Virus record (IMG/VR): IMGVR_UViG_3300022696_000117 | Span: 18,156 to 82,155 of that record | Reading direction: 5' to 3' (one strand) | Length of the DNA: 64,000 bases | Source: a virus | Shown here: one piece after another, positions 14,465-22,661 of the stretch | Layout of the letters: each line of letters begins with the position of its first letter | Position numbering within the stretch: the stretch's first letter is position 1 | Notes under the pieces: model-generated | Told to the model about the DNA's origin: nothing | The model's input: the letters and a program-made list of their open reading frames with translations, nothing else | Databases searched by the model: none | Made by a program: the position numbers and the translations under genes

Positions 14465-16208
14465 GCACCAGCAGGCTGCGGTTGAGGCATCGGAGCCCAG
14501 GGTCCTTGTCCGGGCCGGCGCAGGCTCCGGAAAGACTCGAGTTCTCACCGAGCGGATCGCATACCTGATCGAGGACCGTCAGGCAAGTCCGCACGAAATC
14601 ATGGCCTTCACCTTCACCCGGAAAGCCGCCCAGGAAATGAAAGAACGGCTCCTTGTGCGGGTCGGAAGCGCCGCCCACAAGATCGACATCGGTACATTCC
14701 ATGCCGTGGGCCTCGATTTCATCCAACGCCATGCCGAAATGATCGGATTCAGGCAGGCGGTGACCGTATACGGTGAATGGGAAACCAACCACCTGATCGA
14801 AAGGGCCGCTGAGGCCCTGGGGTATAGGACAGGGAAGAAATGGAAGACACCGAAGAAGCTCATCGTGGATACGTTCAAGAGTTGCGATGAACGAGGCGAG
14901 GAGCCGGAACGGCTTCATCCGCTTCGGCCGCTTTTCGATTCCTTCATGACGACATGCAGGTCGAACAACGCAATGCACTTCGGAGCCATTCTGGTGCATT
15001 TCAGGGACCTGATTCAGTGTATCAAGAATCTCTATCCCATCCAGTATGTGTTGACCGACGAGGCTCAGGACAATGATGAGTTACAGTGGGAGATTTTGGA
15101 GCTTCTCCAGGAGCAATTCGGGGCGGAATTGTTTTGCGTTGGTGATCCTGACCAGTCCATTTACGAATTCCGTGGCGCCGTTCCGCAATATCTGATCGAG
15201 CACCAGGACGATTTCGCCGTTTATGATCTTCCGGAGAACTATCGGTCTTTCAGGCCGATTGTGGAGGCGGCGAACAGCCTCATTGGGCACAATAGCGACC
15301 GTATCGGAAGCCCAATGTCCTGCGCCAGGGCCGGCGGTGATTCGAGCGCAAGCTTTGTGCTGGAGAATTTCGACAGCGCCGTTGTGGTGGAATATTTGAA
15401 GGCCCGGAAGCTGGAGCCATCCAGAACCGCAATCCTCGCCAGAAATCATTTTCTTCTGATGAAACTCGCCAATATCATGGACGAGCAGGGGATCCACTAC
15501 CATTATATCGGCAAAAAAAGCTCGATCACCAGGACCGAGGAGTTCCAACGATTTCACGCCTACATGAAGCTGTTGGTCAATCCGTATGACGACTTCTCAT
15601 TCATGCTGGCATCCGAAGCCCTTGGTGTTTCTGTCGAACAGCTGAGGGCCCTGCGGCTGGAATCTACCCAAACAGGCGATGGGGCGTTCAGCATCTGGAG
15701 CCGGCAGGAGTTCAGCAGCCCCCCGAAATGGGTGGAGTTCTTTAATACCGCCCACAAGGACAGCTGGAGCGTTTACCGAATTGCCGGCTTCATCCAGGAC
15801 AACGGCGGCTTTGAAGACGATAAAGTCTGGCGGTTCGTCATGGAATGGTTCGAGGCGAACCCGACCGAGAGCCTGGAGGAGTACCTTTATTGGGTTTCCA
15901 CCTACGACATCCATGACGAGCTTGCAGACGACAGCAGCCAGGATTGCTATCAGCTGGCCACCATCCACGGCGCCAAGGGCCTCGAATGGCCCAACGTGAT
16001 CATCGCCGGGGTGAACGAGGGCCTTTTGCCGTCGTCTCAGGCGATTCGGTGCGGCGATATCGAGGGTGAGCGGCGGCTGATGTATGTGGCCATGACCCGG
16101 GCCGAAGAAAAGTTGATCCTTACGATCCGTCCGGAGGAGACCGTGAACGCCCGCGGGCAGGTGAACGTGAATCCTGTGAGCCGGTTTGTGGAGGAGGCGG
16201 GGTTATGA
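14433..16208 (+). CDS. UvrD/Rep-like SF1 helicase
   Basis: A 591-residue 3'-5' DNA helicase. Motif I is GAGSGKT (29-35), Ia is FTFTRKAA, motif II is DEAQD near 210, motif III is VGDPDQSIYEFRGA, IV is ENYRS, V is TIHGAKGLEWPNV, and VI is RLMYVAMTRAEEKL. All SF1A motifs are present, so it should be active. It is shorter than UvrD (about 720), with reduced accessory 1B/2B domains. In this operon it probably removes recombination intermediates or helps the fork. It is ATGA-coupled to the small gene after it. Confidence 0.93.
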   Translation: MNITDKPQLNEHQQAAVEASEPRVLVRAGAGSGKTRVLTERIAYLIEDRQASPHEIMAFTFTRKAAQEMKERLLVRVGSAAHKIDIGTFHAVGLDFIQRHAEMIGFRQAVTVYGEWETNHLIERAAEALGYRTGKKWKTPKKLIVDTFKSCDERGEEPERLHPLRPLFDSFMTTCRSNNAMHFGAILVHFRDLIQCIKNLYPIQYVLTDEAQDNDELQWEILELLQEQFGAELFCVGDPDQSIYEFRGAVPQYLIEHQDDFAVYDLPENYRSFRPIVEAANSLIGHNSDRIGSPMSCARAGGDSSASFVLENFDSAVVVEYLKARKLEPSRTAILARNHFLLMKLANIMDEQGIHYHYIGKKSSITRTEEFQRFHAYMKLLVNPYDDFSFMLASEALGVSVEQLRALRLESTQTGDGAFSIWSRQEFSSPPKWVEFFNTAHKDSWSVYRIAGFIQDNGGFEDDKVWRFVMEWFEANPTESLEEYLYWVSTYDIHDELADDSSQDCYQLATIHGAKGLEWPNVIIAGVNEGLLPSSQAIRCGDIEGERRLMYVAMTRAEEKLILTIRPEETVNARGQVNVNPVSRFVEEAGL

Positions 16209-16480
16209 AGCAAGTATACAAATACATTCTTCGCCTTGATAGGCCTATCTGTGAAATACCAAAAGGCGGCACAATCCGCCATGTGGATGAGCAGCTCGGA
16301 AATATTTGCGTTTGGGTTGAAGTTGACCCTGATCAGCCAAAAGAGAAACGGCGCTTCGAGATTTACGGGACAGGCCATACGATTAGAGAAGATATGGGCG
16401 TAACCCGTGTGTACCTTGGTTCCGTGAAGCTTGAAGGTGGTGCGCTCATTTTTCATATTTATGAGCACACCGGTATATAA
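16205..16480 (+). CDS. Small conserved phage protein (DUF7352-like)
   Basis: A 91-residue protein with YKYILRLDRPICEIPKGG, then NICVWVEVDPDQPKEKRRF, EIYGTGHTIRED and a final beta region. It fits the short all-beta phage family called DUF7352 (name recalled, not searched). No function is known. The ATG overlaps the helicase stop. Confidence 0.65.
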   Translation: MKQVYKYILRLDRPICEIPKGGTIRHVDEQLGNICVWVEVDPDQPKEKRRFEIYGTGHTIREDMGVTRVYLGSVKLEGGALIFHIYEHTGI

Positions 16481-16503
16481 TCCAGGACACTCGAGCGTAC
16501 AGA

Positions 16504-17901
16504 ATGAAACTCACCATCTCCAACTACCTCCAGCTCTACGGCCACCCGATGGAGTTGGAGAAGCACCTCACCAGGCTCCTCACCATCCAGAACCCGAGGT
16601 GGCTTGACAACGAGAAGATGAACCGGTGGCAGGGCAATACCGCTCGATTCCTGACCTATTTCCACACCGACGGCCTCGGGACGATGTCCGTACCCCGGGG
16701 CCTGGCCGTGCATGTCTGGAGGTGGTGCAAGGATCATGGGGCAGAGGTTGAGGTTGAGGATAAACGGGCGTCTTTTCCTGGTCTCAACATCAACTTCATG
16801 GGCCGCGGCCTTCGGCAATATCAGGTAGAAGCCGCGGAGGCCGTCCTGAAAAGAGACGCGGGGGTCCTCTGCGCTCCGACCGGGTCCGGAAAGACCGTCA
16901 TGGCGCTTTATCTGATTGCAAAAAGGGACCAACCGACGGTCATAGTGGTCCACACGAAGGACCTGGCCAACCAATGGATAGACCGCATAGGCCAGTTCCT
17001 CGGAATAGACGCCGGAGATATCGGACTGATCGGGGCTGGCAAGAAGACCGTCAATCCGAATGGCCTAAATGTGGCCCTGGTTCAAACCCTGTACGGCTGC
17101 GCCGATGAAATCGCATCCCATATCGGCCATCTCGTGGTTGACGAATGCCACCGGGCCCCGAGCCGGACTTTCAACGAGGCCGTAACCGCGTTCTCATCCA
17201 AGTACATTCTCGGCCTCACAGCCACCCCGTTCCGCCGGGACAAAATGACCAACCTGATTTATTGGTTTCTCGGTGATCAGGTCCATAAAATAGAGCCGGA
17301 CGGCCTTCGAGAAGACGGGCACATTCTCACCGCGGATGTGGTGGTCCGCAAAACCGACTTCAAGGCGTATTCCGACCCTAAGAACGAATACGCCAAGATG
17401 CTCTCGGAGCTGTCTTCTGATCTCCACAGGAACCGCATGATCGTTCAAGACGTGGCCGACATCGTAAACTCCGAAGAAGAGGGCGTGTGCCTGGTCCTGT
17501 CAGACAGGAAAGAGCACTGCGAGATCCTGAAGTCGGCGATTACCACCGAAAAGAAGATCCCGGCGGTCGTTCTTACCGGAGACACGCCGAATAAGCAGCG
17601 AGAAATGATCATCGACATGGTCAACCGCGGGGCGGTGCCGGTTGTGGTGGCCACCGGGCAGCTCATCGGCGAAGGGTTCGACTGCAAGAACCTGACGAAC
17701 CTTTTTTTGGCCATGCCGATCAAGTTCTCAGGGCGCCTGATCCAGTATCTCGGCCGGGTGCTTCGGCCTGCGCCGGGCAAGGAGCGGGCGCTTATCTATG
17801 ACTACGAGGATGCCAAGGTGGGTGTTCTCCGCAATTCCGCCTCCGGGCGGAGGAGGGTGTATAGGCAAAATGGATTTTCGATCACAAGAGAGGGAGCTTG
17901 A
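16504..17901 (+). CDS. SF2 DEAD-like DNA helicase
   Basis: A 465-residue helicase of the UvrB/XPB/ResIII type. After a ~100-residue N-terminal domain come the Q-like GLRQYQVEA, motif I APTGSGKT (124-131), Ia VVHTKDLANQW, motif II DECH near 214, motif III LTATPFR, then in the second RecA fold TGQLIGEGFDCKNL (V) and QYLGRVLRPAPGK (VI). It remodels duplex or branched DNA in phage replication or recombination, much as UvsW does in T4, though this is only an analogy. No strong ribosome site is visible before the ATG. Confidence 0.88.
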   Translation: MKLTISNYLQLYGHPMELEKHLTRLLTIQNPRWLDNEKMNRWQGNTARFLTYFHTDGLGTMSVPRGLAVHVWRWCKDHGAEVEVEDKRASFPGLNINFMGRGLRQYQVEAAEAVLKRDAGVLCAPTGSGKTVMALYLIAKRDQPTVIVVHTKDLANQWIDRIGQFLGIDAGDIGLIGAGKKTVNPNGLNVALVQTLYGCADEIASHIGHLVVDECHRAPSRTFNEAVTAFSSKYILGLTATPFRRDKMTNLIYWFLGDQVHKIEPDGLREDGHILTADVVVRKTDFKAYSDPKNEYAKMLSELSSDLHRNRMIVQDVADIVNSEEEGVCLVLSDRKEHCEILKSAITTEKKIPAVVLTGDTPNKQREMIIDMVNRGAVPVVVATGQLIGEGFDCKNLTNLFLAMPIKFSGRLIQYLGRVLRPAPGKERALIYDYEDAKVGVLRNSASGRRRVYRQNGFSITREGA

Positions 17902-18277
17902 ACTGTTTGCGCCTCCGGATTACTGGACGATGCCGGTGGAGGCGCTGAAGGAAATAGCCGGTGGGTGCGGCGCAGGCAGGGGGCTTGGCGATACGCTGGT
18001 TCCGGATACCGCCTGGGGGTTATCGATCAAGCCGGCCTGCAAAATCCACGATTTCATGTACCATTTCGGCGAATGCCTGGAAGACAAAAAGGCTGCGGAC
18101 AGGGTGTTTTTGAACAATATGATCAGGATTATCGAGGCAAGAACGAGGTTCTCCTTTTTGGCACGGCTCCGCCTTCAGCGGTGCAGAACCTATTTCTTCT
18201 TCGTCAAATATTTAGGTGGGCCGGCATTCTGGAAACGCAAAAATCCCGACGCAACAATCGGAAAGGTAGCCGCATAA
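17870..18277 (+). CDS. Phospholipase A2-like protein
   Basis: A 135-residue protein started at the ATG at 17870, within the end of the helicase gene; GGAGGAGGG lies upstream. It has a GCGAGRG loop (32-38), LVPD, and PACKIHDFMY (56-64) with His60-Asp61 and Tyr64, the active-site pattern of secreted and viral phospholipase A2 folds. Acidic and helical segments with RVFLNNM follow. A group of phage proteins shares this pattern, but lipid cleavage has not been shown for them. No signal peptide. It may act at lysis, at entry if packaged, or in host membrane remodelling. Confidence 0.7.
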   Translation: MDFRSQERELELFAPPDYWTMPVEALKEIAGGCGAGRGLGDTLVPDTAWGLSIKPACKIHDFMYHFGECLEDKKAADRVFLNNMIRIIEARTRFSFLARLRLQRCRTYFFFVKYLGGPAFWKRKNPDATIGKVAA

Positions 18278-18531
18278 TGGAGTTGAGTCTGCACGAAATG
18301 GACACACTGGTCGACATGATCGCCGAGAGGGTCGCCCAAAAGCTGGAAGCCAGGCTTTCACCCGGGAAGTGGCTGACGTTCGAGGAAGCCATGCGGATGA
18401 TGAAGATCAAGTCAAAAGACACCCTCCGGAAGCGATTGATCGATGGTGACGTATACGGGATCAAGGACGGGGGGAAGTGGAAGGTTGATCGGGAATCTAT
18501 CGAGGATTATTTGAATCAGGAGAGGGTATGA
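18277..18531 (+). CDS. Excisionase-like HTH protein
   Basis: An 84-residue protein that starts at the ATG overlapping the previous TAA (TAATG). After an N-terminal helix comes WLTFEEAMRMMKI, KDTLRKRL, GDVYGIKDGGKWKVDRESIEDYL. This is the winged MerR/excisionase helix-turn-helix pattern in which the wing ends with a lysine-rich turn. It is one of the small genes shortly before integrase, so it is a good candidate directionality factor for excision; a transcription role is possible too. Confidence 0.65.
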   Translation: MELSLHEMDTLVDMIAERVAQKLEARLSPGKWLTFEEAMRMMKIKSKDTLRKRLIDGDVYGIKDGGKWKVDRESIEDYLNQERV

Positions 18532-18619
18532 CGTGCCGGGGGGGGTGTTCTCGGCTAATATCAGGGAAGTTTTACCTGTTAATCAATGGTTATACTTTTA
18601 TACAAGAAAGGGATTAATT

Positions 18620-18892
18620 ATGTACAATATTGAACAGATGGGCATGATAACGGAAAGAGAATGCGAACCTGATTATAAAAAGGTCGCTGAAGTCAAGGAA
18701 AAAGAGCTTGATTTGATTTCGGATTTGATTTCTAACCTTTGTTTATTTGCCGATATGGTCGGCACACATGGGTTCAGAGATGCACACGGCAGAAATATGT
18801 TTCATGAGTTTTTGGGCACTCTGTCCCTTGACAAAAGGAATCGTGAGAAACAGTTGGAAGAGTTGAATAGTCGTATAGAAAAAAAAGTATAA
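18620..18892 (+). CDS. Hypothetical protein, AT-rich gene
   Basis: A 90-residue protein from the ATG at 18620 with AAGGGA upstream. It is helical and charged, with LISDLISNLCLFADM as the hydrophobic core and a lysine-rich end. The gene is visibly more AT-rich than its neighbours, as is the ~90 bases before it, which suggests a recent insertion. No family recognised. Confidence 0.6.
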   Translation: MYNIEQMGMITERECEPDYKKVAEVKEKELDLISDLISNLCLFADMVGTHGFRDAHGRNMFHEFLGTLSLDKRNREKQLEELNSRIEKKV

Positions 18893-18910
18893 CCCAGCGA
18901 TGAACACGGA

Positions 18911-18963
18911 CAAGCAGGGCATCGCTTTTGTAGCAGATTCATAATCACCGGTTGCCCTGCTTG
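18911..18963. repeat. Intergenic inverted repeat, alternative hairpins
   Basis: CAAGCAGGGCA (18911-18921) pairs perfectly with TGCCCTGCTTG (18953-18963), an 11-bp stem with a 31-base loop. ACCGG (18947-18951) and CCGGT (18964-18968) could form a competing small stem. No T-run follows. The ~100-base interval has no gene and may hold a regulatory RNA element. Confidence 0.45.
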
Positions 18964-18995
18964 CCGGTTATCTATTACGTTAAAAAAGAGGCATA

Positions 18996-19220
18996 ATGGC
19001 CGAGATAAAGCTATGCGCTACGACTAAGGATGGTCCGTCCATGCCAAGTGACCTGTCGGCTTGGACAGCGGACGAACCCTGGCCGGGTGGAGGCACCGTC
19101 AAGGTTTTGAAGTTTGGCATCGGAGATTCCACAATTACAATCTGGCCGGCTGACCCGGACAAAATTCATAATCTTAGCGCCAGGCTTTCCAAGATCGCTT
19201 ATGAGCTGAAAGGGGGGTAG
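18996..19220 (+). CDS. Small hypothetical protein
   Basis: A 74-residue protein with a repeated beta-like core (GGTVKVLKFGIGDSTITIWPADP) and an amphipathic C-terminal helix. No motif of known function; the ribosome site is weak (AAAAGAGG). Part of the string of small genes before integrase. Confidence 0.55.
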   Translation: MAEIKLCATTKDGPSMPSDLSAWTADEPWPGGGTVKVLKFGIGDSTITIWPADPDKIHNLSARLSKIAYELKGG

Positions 19221-19225
19221 GGCGA

Positions 19226-19408
19226 ATGACCTTCGAAGAATGGCTCCGCACCCTCCCGGATGAATATCCTGCGGAGGGGTACATTTGCGGCTTACTGCGG
19301 ATGGCTTGGAATGCGGCCCTTTCCGAAAACGGTCATGAGTCCTTGACCAACCCCCACAACCCTGATAACTCAGTCTCTAATGAAAGCGAGACTGTGGAAA
19401 AGAAATAA
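19226..19408 (+). CDS. Small hypothetical protein overlapping integrase start
   Basis: A 60-residue acidic protein, FEEWLRTLPDEYPAEGY at the N-terminus and a polar Asn/Glu-rich end. Its last 29 bases overlap the integrase start in another frame, so its translation may influence integrase expression. GGGGGG lies before the ATG. The overlap makes it less certain than its neighbours. Confidence 0.45.
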   Translation: MTFEEWLRTLPDEYPAEGYICGLLRMAWNAALSENGHESLTNPHNPDNSVSNESETVEKK

Positions 19409-20423
19409 CGGCCAGTATTATGCCCTGTGGGAGGAGGATGGGCGGACCCGGCAGAAGTCCCTTAAAACCGACTCCCTCAAAATAGCCAACCGGCGGTTGA
19501 AAAACTTCAACCGGGATCTGCTGGCCGGCAGCGTCAAGAAGCTCTCCCAGACAGTCCCGAAGGTCACCCTCGGCGAGCTTCGGGAAGCCTTCCTCAAATT
19601 CAAAGACGGCAGGGTGGCCAAAACCACCCTTGCCATCTACGAAACCTCTTTTGATCACGCAGAAAAAACCCTCGGGGAAGATATCCCCATTACGCACATC
19701 ACACAAAAGCGCCTGGAGCAGGTCATGGACGACATGATGGCGTCCGGGCTCAAGCCTCCGACCGTCAACAAGCACCGACGGCACCTGCGGACGGTTTTCA
19801 ACCAGGCCTACGATTGGAACTATCTGGAGAAGCCGATCAAGATGCCTAAGCCTCTGCGAGAGGAGGAGCGTCTCCGGTTCCTGTCAATCGATGAACTCAG
19901 AAAGCTCATCGATTGCATCGACGATCAGGAGTTTTTCGACTTCTGCATGTTGTCGGCCTACACCGGAATGAGATCCGGGGAGCTTCTGAGAATGATGCGG
20001 GGCCACGTCGACCGGCCGGAGGGTTTTCTATTGGTCACCTCTGAACAGAAAAACAAGGCGGACTGGATTATCCCGATCAATGACCATGCGAGGGAGATCC
20101 TGGACAGGTGCCTTTCCAGAAATCACGGACCGAGAGTGTTTCCTAAATGGCGGCTGGAGTGGGTTTCGAAGAAATTCAAGAAATATGCGAGGAAGTCAGG
20201 CTTGAAAGATTGTCGGTTCCATGATCTGAGGCATACCTTTGCAAGCCACCTTGCAATGGGTGGCCAGGATCTCCTGGTCATTCAGATGCTCATGCGCCAC
20301 AAGTCCATGTCGTCGACGATGGTGTACGCCAAGCTGTCTCCAGAACACCTTTCCAGGGCCAGCAACAGCCTTAACTTCGGCCCGATGCCGATACCTTCCA
20401 CGAAGAAGGACGGCAAGGCATAA
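19380..20423 (+). CDS. int: Tyrosine integrase
   Basis: A 347-residue tyrosine recombinase. An N-terminal arm-binding domain (LWKRNNGQYYALWEEDGRTRQ) is followed by a core-binding helical domain (about 60-160) and the catalytic domain with Arg198 (TGMRSGEL), a lysine in QKNKAD near 224, His281-x-x-Arg284 (HDLRH), His307 and nucleophile Tyr316. All catalytic residues are present. It would integrate the phage at the tRNA-Arg-like attP that starts 175 bases downstream. The TTGCAA repeats around attP are its likely arm sites. Its start is inside the previous small gene. Confidence 0.95.
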   Translation: MKARLWKRNNGQYYALWEEDGRTRQKSLKTDSLKIANRRLKNFNRDLLAGSVKKLSQTVPKVTLGELREAFLKFKDGRVAKTTLAIYETSFDHAEKTLGEDIPITHITQKRLEQVMDDMMASGLKPPTVNKHRRHLRTVFNQAYDWNYLEKPIKMPKPLREEERLRFLSIDELRKLIDCIDDQEFFDFCMLSAYTGMRSGELLRMMRGHVDRPEGFLLVTSEQKNKADWIIPINDHAREILDRCLSRNHGPRVFPKWRLEWVSKKFKKYARKSGLKDCRFHDLRHTFASHLAMGGQDLLVIQMLMRHKSMSSTMVYAKLSPEHLSRASNSLNFGPMPIPSTKKDGKA

Positions 20424-20476
20424 TGGAACCCAAAGTGGAAAGCATCCCCCAAAACAGCTGCTTCCAAGGTCTGTTT

Positions 20477-20548
20477 TTGCAATATCTTTGCAATGCCCAG
20501 AGATTGTGTTTCCATTGCAAATCCATTGCAAAATTTTTCCTATTGCAA
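20477..20548. repeat. Left attP arm: five TTGCAA repeats
   Basis: TTGCAA occurs at 20477, 20488, 20515, 20526 and 20543. The last three extend to CCATTGCAAA/CTATTGCAAA. Spacings of 11 and 11 bases within pairs put partners on the same DNA face. They lie between integrase and the attP core and look like integrase arm-type binding sites. Confidence 0.65.
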
Positions 20549-20597
20549 AAACCTCTCAGATGGCTTACCGTAAATGACTGAATTGAGGGGTTATTTT

Positions 20598-20647
20598 TGG
20601 TACGCCCGGCAGGATTCGAACCTGCGGCCTACGGATTAGAAGTCCGT
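20598..20647 (-). other. attP: attP core: 3' half of tRNA-Arg(TCT)
   Basis: On the minus strand this segment is the 3' part of a tRNA: anticodon arm ACGGA-CTTCTAA-TCCGT (anticodon TCT), variable loop, T arm with TTCGAAT and the acceptor strand ending in ACCA. The D arm and 5' acceptor strand are absent, so it is not a gene. Phages using tRNA genes carry such 3' halves in attP to restore the tRNA after integration. The host target is therefore probably tRNA-Arg(TCT). Confidence 0.85.
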
Positions 20648-20703
20648 TCCAGCCCACAGCTGAAAACCCCGCAATTTCAAGTAATTCCCTAAAAATCAGA
20701 CCC

Positions 20704-20731
20704 TTGTAAAGCTTTCCCGGATGGGTAAAAT
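20704..20731 (+). promoter_or_regulatory. Terminase promoter with operator in spacer
   Basis: TTGTAA (20704-20709), a 16-base spacer and TAAAAT (20726-20731) form a plausible promoter for large terminase. TTTCCC-GGAT-GGGTAAA (20713-20729) fills the spacer and overlaps the -10, as at 8525-8553. Confidence 0.6.
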
Positions 20732-20765
20732 GGACTAAAACGGGCCATTTCGGGCTCATTTTTCA

Positions 20766-20781
20766 TTGCAAAACATTGCAA
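20766..20781. repeat. Right attP arm: two CATTGCAA repeats
   Basis: CATTGCAA copies centred on TTGCAA at 20766 and 20776, ten bases apart, lie on the opposite side of the attP core from the five left-arm copies. This placement on both arms supports an integrase-binding role rather than chance AT-rich sequence. Confidence 0.55.
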
Positions 20782-20784
20782 TTC

Positions 20785-20798
20785 TACCCAAACGGGTA
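20785..20798. promoter_or_regulatory. Operator-like palindrome TACCC-AAAC-GGGTA
   Basis: A perfect 5-bp inverted repeat with a 4-base centre lies 28 bases before the terminase start. It belongs to the TTCCC/GGGAA family with T at the variable outer position, as does the site at 20713-20729. Confidence 0.6.
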
Positions 20799-20825
20799 AA
20801 GTAAAGGATACCAGCCAGGAATAAA

Positions 20826-22661
20826 ATGGCCAAGTTCAACGCAGCGTATCGCAACGGCGGGGAGGGAATGACCCAATGGGTTGAGGATTTCGTTCGGATG
20901 CCGATCTATCCGGAGGGCAGCCCTATTCCAGTTTGGGTTCCCATGAACGACCTGCCTCAAGAGCCCAATCTCGACACCGGAAGGTCATACCAGACGATAT
21001 GGGACGCACAGAAAGACATCCTCCACGAGGCCCTCGCCATGAAAAACGGCCGGTTCATCCACCGGCTGATCGTCCTGTGCTGGATGCGTGGCGAAGGAAA
21101 GACCGTCATAGGGCCCTGCCTGATCAATCTGTGGAAATTCATGAACTGGCCCAGGCAGAACATTGTCCTCGGAGCCAACTCCAAAGATCAGACCAAGTTC
21201 ATCACTTTCGATATCATCCGTGACATGATTCTGAACAGCCCCAACCTGCTTGCGTTGGTCGGCAAGAAGAATATCCGGGAAAAAGAGATCCGGCTGAGAG
21301 ACGCAAAAGGCAACGTCGTGTCAACCATCAGAGCTGTCTCATCTTTTTCCGGCATCCTGTCGAACATCACCGGGTACGCTTTCAGCGAAATCTTTCAGAT
21401 GAACAACCCGGAATTTTTCCAGCAGATCGACGGATCCATCCGAAATGTTCCCAACGCGATGGGCGTCATCGACTCCACAGTGTCATCGAAGGACCATATC
21501 CTGTACCAGCTCTACGAAGCCGATCGTGACGGCCAGGACCCGACCATCTATTTTTCATACCGGTGCTCTCACGATGGCGACTATCGAGATTACTGGCATC
21601 CCAACCAGAATCAGAGTCAGCTTGACTCATATCGGGTGAAGTTCAAGGCAGGCAACGGGTTCAAGCGGTATTTTCAGAACCTGTGGTCTGCCGGCTCCGA
21701 AAAGTTTTTTCCGGAAGAGATCATCGAGGCATCCTATTATGTCGGTCTCTATGGGCGACCGAACGATTTCAACGGAATCAAGGAGCAGATATCCAGAATA
21801 CATGGACTCAGGCGGGAGATTGATGCTTTTGCCAAAAAGGATGTCGAGCTTGCTGATTTCAAAATCAGATTCGAGGTCGCCCGAAAAGAGCTTCAACCGG
21901 TTGAGGACATCTACCAGCTTGGTACGACCCAGGGCCTCCCGCGGCATTGTTCAATCGATGAGCTGGAGGATCTCTCCGACTTTTTCGATACCGATTGGGC
22001 CATCGCCGCCGGCATCGACCGGGCCGACCCGGGAAAGACCAGGACCGGGGCAAGAACCATGCTGTCCGTGGTAGGCAAGGGCATGATCGGCAGCCGATCC
22101 AATCCGCATCTCTGGACCTCGATTGCCAAGGACTATATCTATTGCGTCCTCCATGTGGCCGACATCGCAGATCATAGTTTGGTCGGCATCAAAGCCGAAA
22201 TCCTGAAATGCCACGAGGAATATGAAGGGGTGGATCTGGTATCGTCAGAACGATTCGGGCTTTGGGATCTGAAGGAGTGGGGTGAGGAGAACGACATACG
22301 GTTCGACCTGATATACCCGACCTTCGATCGCCAGAAGGACGCCTTCTACGAGTTTTTCCGGATCATGGATTCGGGCCGGCTCAAGATGCCGCGAGTGTAT
22401 GTCCCGGGGTCCCGGAGTTCGGACATTCTCCGCGAGGAGCTATCAATGTTCGAGAGCGAAATCAGATCAGAGACGCAGGGCTGGTTCGGTTCTCCTGAAA
22501 AGAAAAAGATGAAAGGCGTCCAGGACGATTTGGTCTTTGCAATGGCGTGGGCCGTCTACGGCGCCAGGGTTCTCACCGTAGACGACTTTCGGGGCAGGGG
22601 GGCAAAGGTTGAGTTCGGGGATTCTATTTCTCCGAGGGGATTGCTCGGAGCGTATGCTTGA
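20826..22661 (+). CDS. terL: Large terminase (packaging ATPase-nuclease)
   Basis: A 611-residue terminase that pumps DNA into proheads and cuts it. The ATPase half has a Walker A variant, CWMRGEGKT (85-93), and a Walker B-like strand ITGYAFSEI in which the usual Asp is Ser before the catalytic Glu. The nuclease half begins at AAGIDRADPGKTRTG (Asp near 398) and ends with QDDLVFAMAWA. No small terminase is recognised. It lies on the plus strand, opposite to all other virion genes, and its TGA abuts the stop of the convergent tail gene. Confidence 0.88.
   Translation: MAKFNAAYRNGGEGMTQWVEDFVRMPIYPEGSPIPVWVPMNDLPQEPNLDTGRSYQTIWDAQKDILHEALAMKNGRFIHRLIVLCWMRGEGKTVIGPCLINLWKFMNWPRQNIVLGANSKDQTKFITFDIIRDMILNSPNLLALVGKKNIREKEIRLRDAKGNVVSTIRAVSSFSGILSNITGYAFSEIFQMNNPEFFQQIDGSIRNVPNAMGVIDSTVSSKDHILYQLYEADRDGQDPTIYFSYRCSHDGDYRDYWHPNQNQSQLDSYRVKFKAGNGFKRYFQNLWSAGSEKFFPEEIIEASYYVGLYGRPNDFNGIKEQISRIHGLRREIDAFAKKDVELADFKIRFEVARKELQPVEDIYQLGTTQGLPRHCSIDELEDLSDFFDTDWAIAAGIDRADPGKTRTGARTMLSVVGKGMIGSRSNPHLWTSIAKDYIYCVLHVADIADHSLVGIKAEILKCHEEYEGVDLVSSERFGLWDLKEWGEENDIRFDLIYPTFDRQKDAFYEFFRIMDSGRLKMPRVYVPGSRSSDILREELSMFESEIRSETQGWFGSPEKKKMKGVQDDLVFAMAWAVYGARVLTVDDFRGRGAKVEFGDSISPRGLLGAYA

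Noticed and set aside
19226-19408. Dismissing the small pre-integrase frame as a shadow
   Set aside because: It has a GGGGGG-ATG start directly after the previous gene and only a short overlap with integrase, so it was kept at low confidence.
20598-20690. A complete tRNA gene
   Set aside because: Only the anticodon arm, T arm and 3' acceptor strand are present; the D arm and 5' acceptor strand are missing, which fits an attP core.
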